A stretch of DNA of 64,000 nt. It comes from Arthrobacter sp. MYb227. GTDB lineage: Bacteria; Actinomycetota; Actinomycetes; Actinomycetales; Micrococcaceae. The stretch covers positions 744,001 through 808,000 of the forward strand of contig NZ_PCPT01000001.1 in NCBI RefSeq assembly GCF_002975435.1, given 5' to 3'. Positions 60,647 through 64,000 of the stretch are shown here, piece after piece. Position numbers and translations under genes: made by a program. The notes under the pieces were generated by a model. It was not told the DNA's origin. It was given only the letters and a program-made list of their open reading frames with translations, and did no database searches. The first letter of the stretch is position 1; every line of letters starts with the position of its first letter.

Positions 60647-61200
60647 TGGCTCCCGTGGTCTTCTGCTGGGGCGTAGGATTCCTTCGCTCCGCTGAAGTCC
60701 TTGATATCAAAATCAACACTCTGGGTGCTCTGATCCGCAAAGTTCAGCACCACCGTGATGGTGGTACCAGCCTTGAGCTCTTGGGTGAGGTTCATGAACA
60801 TGATGTGTTTGCCACCGGGTTCAAGGTTCACACTCGAGTGTGCGGGAATCACCAGCGGACCATCGAGCGGCTCCATGCTCATGGCACCGCCGGAACCGAT
60901 CATGTCATGTAGTTCGACATCGGTTGCCGCATCCGAGCTGACCGAGACAAGTTCCATGTTTTTCTCGGTGGTGTTCTTCAATTCGGCGAAACCACTGGTC
61001 ATTCCGTCGGTGCCGGCCTTAACCCAGGCCTCCTGCACCAGCACTGCGGGGGCCGTTGATACCGAGCCGGCACTCTGATTGGCTCCGGCACTATCGGTGC
61101 TTGCACAGCCGGTGAGAAGTGCACCGGTCAAAGCGGCGGTGAGTGCAGCACCGCCAAAGCGAGCCAAACGGGACTTGGTTGAAATGATGTTTTTAGTCAT
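60643..61200 (-). CDS. PCuAC-type periplasmic copper chaperone lipoprotein
   Basis: ATG 61200 is chosen with GGAGA eight bases upstream; the frame reaches 61257. The 185-residue product has a lipoprotein signal (ALTGALLTGCASTDS) and the PCuAC core: ELHDMIGSGGAMSMEPLDG with His/Met, then PGGKHIMFMNL, matching the H-M-x10-M-x21-H-x-M copper-binding signature. It should carry Cu(I) to the CuA centre of cytochrome c oxidase. The C-terminal EDHGSH adds two histidines. It overlaps the DyP gene by four bases. Confidence 0.92.
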   Translation of the reverse strand: MTKNIISTKSRLARFGGAALTAALTGALLTGCASTDSAGANQSAGSVSTAPAVLVQEAWVKAGTDGMTSGFAELKNTTEKNMELVSVSSDAATDVELHDMIGSGGAMSMEPLDGPLVIPAHSSVNLEPGGKHIMFMNLTQELKAGTTITVVLNFADQSTQSVDFDIKDFSGAKESYAPAEDHGSH

Positions 61201-61472
61201 GAGGATTCTCCAGGAAAATTGATGCGGGTTTGGCCGCCACATCCCTTGATCACGCAAGGGGGGCGATTTGTACCGAACCCGCTAGTCGGGTCGTTTCTCC
61301 ATGCGAAGTTTTCGGTGTTGCACATTTCTTGCTACTACCAAAAATTCACGTACGTTTTAAGTCCGAAAATTCGGTCCACGTAGGAAACGCCCAAAAAATG
61401 GGTATGAATGAAGTCCCCCAGACCCAACGTGAGTGGGCTTGGGAGGGATAACGAGCCAGAAGCGCGCGAGTG

Positions 61473-62078
61473 TTATTTGCCCGTACGGCGCGTCTTGGCA
61501 AGAACCATCGCTACGGAGCCGAGCACCACAACACCAACAAGAGCCCAAATCACACCGGTGGGTAGACCCATGAAGGTCTTTGCTTCCTCCGGGGCCACCG
61601 GTGCGGCTGTGGCTTGCGCCGTTGGTTCTGCGGACGGTGCTTGGTTTGCTGCAGGTGTTGGTTCCGCGCTTGTAACAGCCTGTGAGTTCTTCACGCTGAA
61701 TTCCAGCTTCTTATCGATGGGATGCCCATCGGAGGAAACCACACGAGTCACCAGCGAGTACTCACCATTGGGAAGCGCAGCTACCGGTGTGACGGTAAGG
61801 TCTCGACCAACAATCGTGAAAGCCGTTTCAACGGATTCCCCGTTGGCATCTTGCAGCTTGATGATGGTTCCGATTTGCTTCAGCGCACCGCTAAAGGTCA
61901 GCACGAATTCCTTGGGCGAGCTCTCCAACACGGCACCCTGAGTAGGGGTTGTTGCCACAAGTTCGTCATGGGCGCTGGCACTATTGACACCCAAAAGTGT
62001 CATCATGCACAACAGCGCTGCGGCAATCAGCGCAACAATACGTGTCTTGGATCGTGAAAGATTTGTCGAAAAATTCAT
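61473..62078 (-). CDS. CopC-domain copper-binding protein with C-terminal membrane anchor
   Basis: The 201-residue product has a signal peptide (IVALIAAALLCMMTLLGVNS, cut near SASA) leaving His at the mature N-terminus (HDELVATTPTQG), the usual first Cu(II) ligand of CopC. It also has the conserved VVSSDGHPIDKKLEFSV with Asp and His, and a C-terminal helix (GVIWALVGVVVLGSVAMVL). It should bind Cu(II) outside the membrane and work with the CopD half encoded downstream. The gap to the PCuAC gene is 272 bases and may hold a separate promoter. Confidence 0.92.
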   Translation of the reverse strand: MNFSTNLSRSKTRIVALIAAALLCMMTLLGVNSASAHDELVATTPTQGAVLESSPKEFVLTFSGALKQIGTIIKLQDANGESVETAFTIVGRDLTVTPVAALPNGEYSLVTRVVSSDGHPIDKKLEFSVKNSQAVTSAEPTPAANQAPSAEPTAQATAAPVAPEEAKTFMGLPTGVIWALVGVVVLGSVAMVLAKTRRTGK

Positions 62079-62141
62079 TGTTTTCTATCCTGTTCTCCCC
62101 GCCATGAAGCCGGGGATCCCGTCGTGTCCTGCGATTGGCAA

Positions 62142-62768
62142 TTACGCGATGGCAAGGATTACCGGAGGGCCGCGTCTGCGCAGTGCGGGGAAGAGGAAGT
62201 CAAAACGAATGATGCCGGCGGGCGAGGCTGGCACCGGGGTGCTACGCGGGGAGCTGGGTTGCCAGATCCGGGCATAGAGGATTCGGCGCGGGATACAGAG
62301 CAAAATGCTATCTAGCAGTGTTGCTGCTGCTAATTCACCTTTACGCAGCGTTGCGATGGTGAGCACCGCGGCAACGAGGTGTGAGGCGACCATGAGATGT
62401 CCGTCCGAGGCCCCGAGATCGGGGCTTAAACCCAGAGACGGTTCAATGCTCAGTGCCATCGTATGGTTTGCGTGGACCCCGGTGCCACCAATTGATCTCA
62501 CGTGACCACCGGATGCATGATGCCCAAAAAGACCAAAGACTAAGTGGTAGAGGCCTTGGCTCAAAAGTACCGCAAGGGCGGTTCGGAGCAAGGAGAATGT
62601 GGCGGCCGCCAGTGCTGTGCAGATAACGCCCGAGATAGCTAAGACCAACCCAACGATCACCAAGGGTGGGGCAACGCCATCGGCAAGGGTATGTGAGGCT
62701 GCGGCAAGGCATGTGCAGATGAGCGCACCGATCCAGCCACGCATGATGCGCAGGCCATGATCTTTCAT
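62142..62768 (-). CDS. membrane protein, hypothetical, copper-cluster associated
   Basis: The 208-residue protein has about four or five membrane helices (WIGALICTCLAAASHTLAD, PLVIVGLVLAISGVICTAL, LLRTALAVLLSQGLYHLVFG), then a His/Met-rich loop (GHHASGGHVRSIGGTGVHAN, HLMVASHLVAAVL) that could bind metal, and a C-terminal basic part. I do not recognise a family; similar genes occur next to CopC in related genomes, as far as I know. GGAAGGG lies nine bases before the ATG. It is the first gene of the cluster. Confidence 0.72.
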   Translation of the reverse strand: MKDHGLRIMRGWIGALICTCLAAASHTLADGVAPPLVIVGLVLAISGVICTALAAATFSLLRTALAVLLSQGLYHLVFGLFGHHASGGHVRSIGGTGVHANHTMALSIEPSLGLSPDLGASDGHLMVASHLVAAVLTIATLRKGELAAATLLDSILLCIPRRILYARIWQPSSPRSTPVPASPAGIIRFDFLFPALRRRGPPVILAIA

Positions 62769-62823
62769 GCCTCATCCCTTCCAATTATTCGAGCGGGAAC
62801 GTTTCTTCACGTCCCAACGCTCC

Positions 62824-62829
62824 ATCTTA
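62824..62829 (-). promoter_or_regulatory. predicted -10 element of the copper cluster
   Basis: TAAGAT on the minus strand lies 56 bases before the first start codon. The palindrome at 62834-62852 lies between it and the -35 position, whose expected place is about TTCTAC. Confidence 0.5.
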
Positions 62830-62833
62830 CGCG

Positions 62834-62852
62834 ATTCTACGAACCGTAGAAT
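62834..62852. promoter_or_regulatory. palindromic operator candidate in the promoter spacer
   Basis: ATTCTACG-AAC-CGTAGAAT is a perfect 8-bp inverted repeat with a three-base centre, upstream of the copper cluster. I do not recognise it as a CsoR, CueR or LexA site. Confidence 0.55.
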
Positions 62853-62976
62853 TCTATGTGGAGATTCGATGGAAGAATCTTCCGACTCTTATCTTCCTTG
62901 ATTTCCGCAATGAGTTCGAATCTTGAATAAGAATTTCTTTGGGTCTCGATTTTCATCTCACGTGTTAAAGACGAAA

Positions 62977-63020
62977 GCCGCGCGTTCATCTCCGTCATCA
63001 AACGGCGAAAAACGCGCGGC
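62977..63020. terminator. hairpin terminator downstream of HU gene
   Basis: GCCGCGCGTT pairs perfectly with AACGCGCGGC, 26 bases past the HU-gene stop; the minus strand continues CTTTCGTC. Confidence 0.8.
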
Positions 63021-63045
63021 TTAAGTGTTTCTGCGAGGTCGCAGA

Positions 63046-63324
63046 TTACTTGCCGGTTACAGCAGCCTTCAGCTTCGAACCAGCGGTCAGCTTGACCGAG
63101 TGGCCAGCAGGAATCTGGATGGCTTCGCCGGTCTGCGGGTTGCGGCCGGTGCGAGCTGCACGGTCGGTGCGCTCTACTGCGAGCCAGCCCGGGATCGAGA
63201 CCTTTTCACCCTGCGAGATCTGTGCAACGAAAACCTCGAACACTGCATCCAAAACGCCATTTACAGCTACCTGGGAGTTGCCGGTCTTCTCGGCGACGGC
63301 TGCAACAAGTTCACTACGGTTCAT
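63046..63324 (-). CDS. hup: HU-family DNA-binding protein
   Basis: ATG 63324 gives a 92-residue HU protein: MNRSELVAAVAEKTGNSQVA at the start, KVSIPGWLAVERTDRAARTG in the middle, and GRNPQTGEAIQIPAGHSVKL on the DNA-binding beta arm. A longer in-frame reading to 63480 is not supported. It bends and compacts DNA in the nucleoid. AGGAGG lies 13 bases before the ATG, a long spacing. There is no Lys/Ala-rich C-terminal tail of the mycobacterial type, so it is the short form. Confidence 0.94.
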   Translation of the reverse strand: MNRSELVAAVAEKTGNSQVAVNGVLDAVFEVFVAQISQGEKVSIPGWLAVERTDRAARTGRNPQTGEAIQIPAGHSVKLTAGSKLKAAVTGK

Positions 63325-63652
63325 AGCCAAAGTATGTCCTCCTGGACTTCTCTTCCCGACCGGTTTCGGTTCAGGACGCCTCGCATTCGCGGGGACTTCT
63401 GTGTGAGAACTTACCAAATGTTGAGCCGCGAAACGCCCTAAAAGGGGCGAATTCCCGGGAAATTTTTTGAGTTTTGCCAATTTTTCTCGTTCAACAGCAA
63501 CTTTTAAGCCCCTAGCGAGACGTATGGCACGTTTTGAAGGGTCCTTGAGAGGAAAACCAACATCGGTGTTTTTGGCTCATTTTGCTCAGAATTCATCGGT
63601 AGATCGATCGCATTTTCCGATCAGGAAAACTGCAGATCTTTGAAAATCTGAC

Positions 63653-64000
63653 TTAGAGCAAGCTCATTTTGGTGGCCTGCTCCGCTTCGCTCCAGATGGC
63701 CCGAGCGGTGCCGGAATCGGTGGTGATACGTGCGGGTCGCTGCTTCACCGCCGAGCCCTTAACTAGGGCCCGCGGACCGAAGAATATTGGCCCGTTTTCA
63801 TCCATTGTGTGTGGGTCCAATGCCGCTCGAACCACTGGCCAGGCCCCATGATTTTTACCCTGTGTAAAGGGAGCCTGGATGCCATCGATCACGCGCTTGA
63901 CCGAATTTGGTTCATTGATCCCCGCGACAAACGGGGTCCGCCCCGATATCGAATACCCGGGATGAGCGCAGAGACTACGCACACCACTGCCCGAGCGTTT
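63653..64000 (-). CDS. short-chain dehydrogenase/reductase, C-terminal part (truncated by window end)
   Basis: The frame is open to the last base, so the gene continues beyond 64000; the GTG at 63982 is internal. The visible residues (SGVRSLCAHPGYSISGRTPF, FFGPRALVKGSAVKQRPAR, then TARAIWSEAEQATKM) match the C-terminal end of SDR proteins of the retinol-dehydrogenase/WW-domain-oxidoreductase type, with the conserved HPGYS turn. The catalytic Tyr-x-x-x-Lys and the NAD-binding glycines are outside the window, so substrate and cofactor cannot be inferred. Confidence 0.8.
   Translation of the reverse strand, partial: KRSGSGVRSLCAHPGYSISGRTPFVAGINEPNSVKRVIDGIQAPFTQGKNHGAWPVVRAALDPHTMDENGPIFFGPRALVKGSAVKQRPARITTDSGTARAIWSEAEQATKMSLL

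Noticed and set aside
1-64000. CRISPR arrays, insertion sequences, prophage genes, rRNA and replication origin
   Set aside because: None seen: no regularly spaced repeats, no transposase or integrase motifs, no rRNA, no DnaA-box cluster noticed.

Overview
The window looks like a chromosomal segment of a moderate-GC actinobacterium, most likely a Micrococcaceae member (Arthrobacter/Glutamicibacter-like). This is inferred from gene content (YkoE/YkoDC thiamine-precursor transporter, CopD-CtaG fusion, PabB fusion, DUF4235, Mrp antiporter with fused A/B subunit) and from many start codons lying 6-7 bases after a TANNNT hexamer, the actinobacterial leaderless pattern. I see no insertion sequence, prophage, CRISPR array or rRNA. 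The only tRNA is tRNA-Gly(CCC).

Layout. 1-3 kb: tail of a NarL-type response regulator, a UspA-like protein, small membrane proteins. 3-9.7 kb: DEAD-box RNA helicase, MMPL exporter divergent from a MarR regulator, GH1 beta-glucosidase. 9.7-16 kb: LysE exporter, low-molecular-weight tyrosine phosphatase overlapping a P-loop-kinase/PabB fusion, cardiolipin synthase, PabC-like lyase, NUDIX hydrolase. 16-19.4 kb: TPP riboswitch controlling a YkoE + YkoDC hydroxymethylpyrimidine ECF transporter. 19.4-26.2 kb: DUF4235 protein and a six-gene Mrp Na+/H+ antiporter operon. 26.4-36.2 kb: UMF1-type permease, malate dehydrogenase, dCTP deaminase, M15B D,D-carboxypeptidase, MntH with a double MntR-like operator, class I fumarase, SseB protein, and a KhtTU-like cation/proton antiporter pair. 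36.2-40 kb: tRNA-Gly, AEC permease, and a complete polar amino acid/cystine ABC transporter.

40-49.3 kb is the most distinctive accessory region. A six-gene minus-strand operon (permease, ATPase, binding lipoprotein, two luciferase-like flavin monooxygenases, second binding lipoprotein) is divergent from a 680-residue FAD/NAD(P)-binding protein and a GNAT acetyltransferase. Uptake plus N-acetylation plus FMN-dependent oxygenation resembles the sulfur-salvage (S-modified cysteine) operons of Bacillus, but the FAD protein is unexplained and no deacetylase is present.

49.4-54 kb: HerA-like DUF853 ATPase, membrane-anchored hypothetical protein, MarR-MFS efflux operon. 54.3-62.8 kb: a copper/heme envelope cluster (NHL-thioredoxin protein, lipoprotein, CopD-CtaG fusion, Tat-exported DyP peroxidase, PCuAC chaperone, CopC, small membrane protein) with a perfect palindrome in its promoter. 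63-64 kb: an HU-family protein and the C-terminal part of a short-chain dehydrogenase cut by the window end.

Most transcription units end in long perfect hairpins, several at convergent junctions. All functions are assigned by reading motifs and gene order; no database search was possible.
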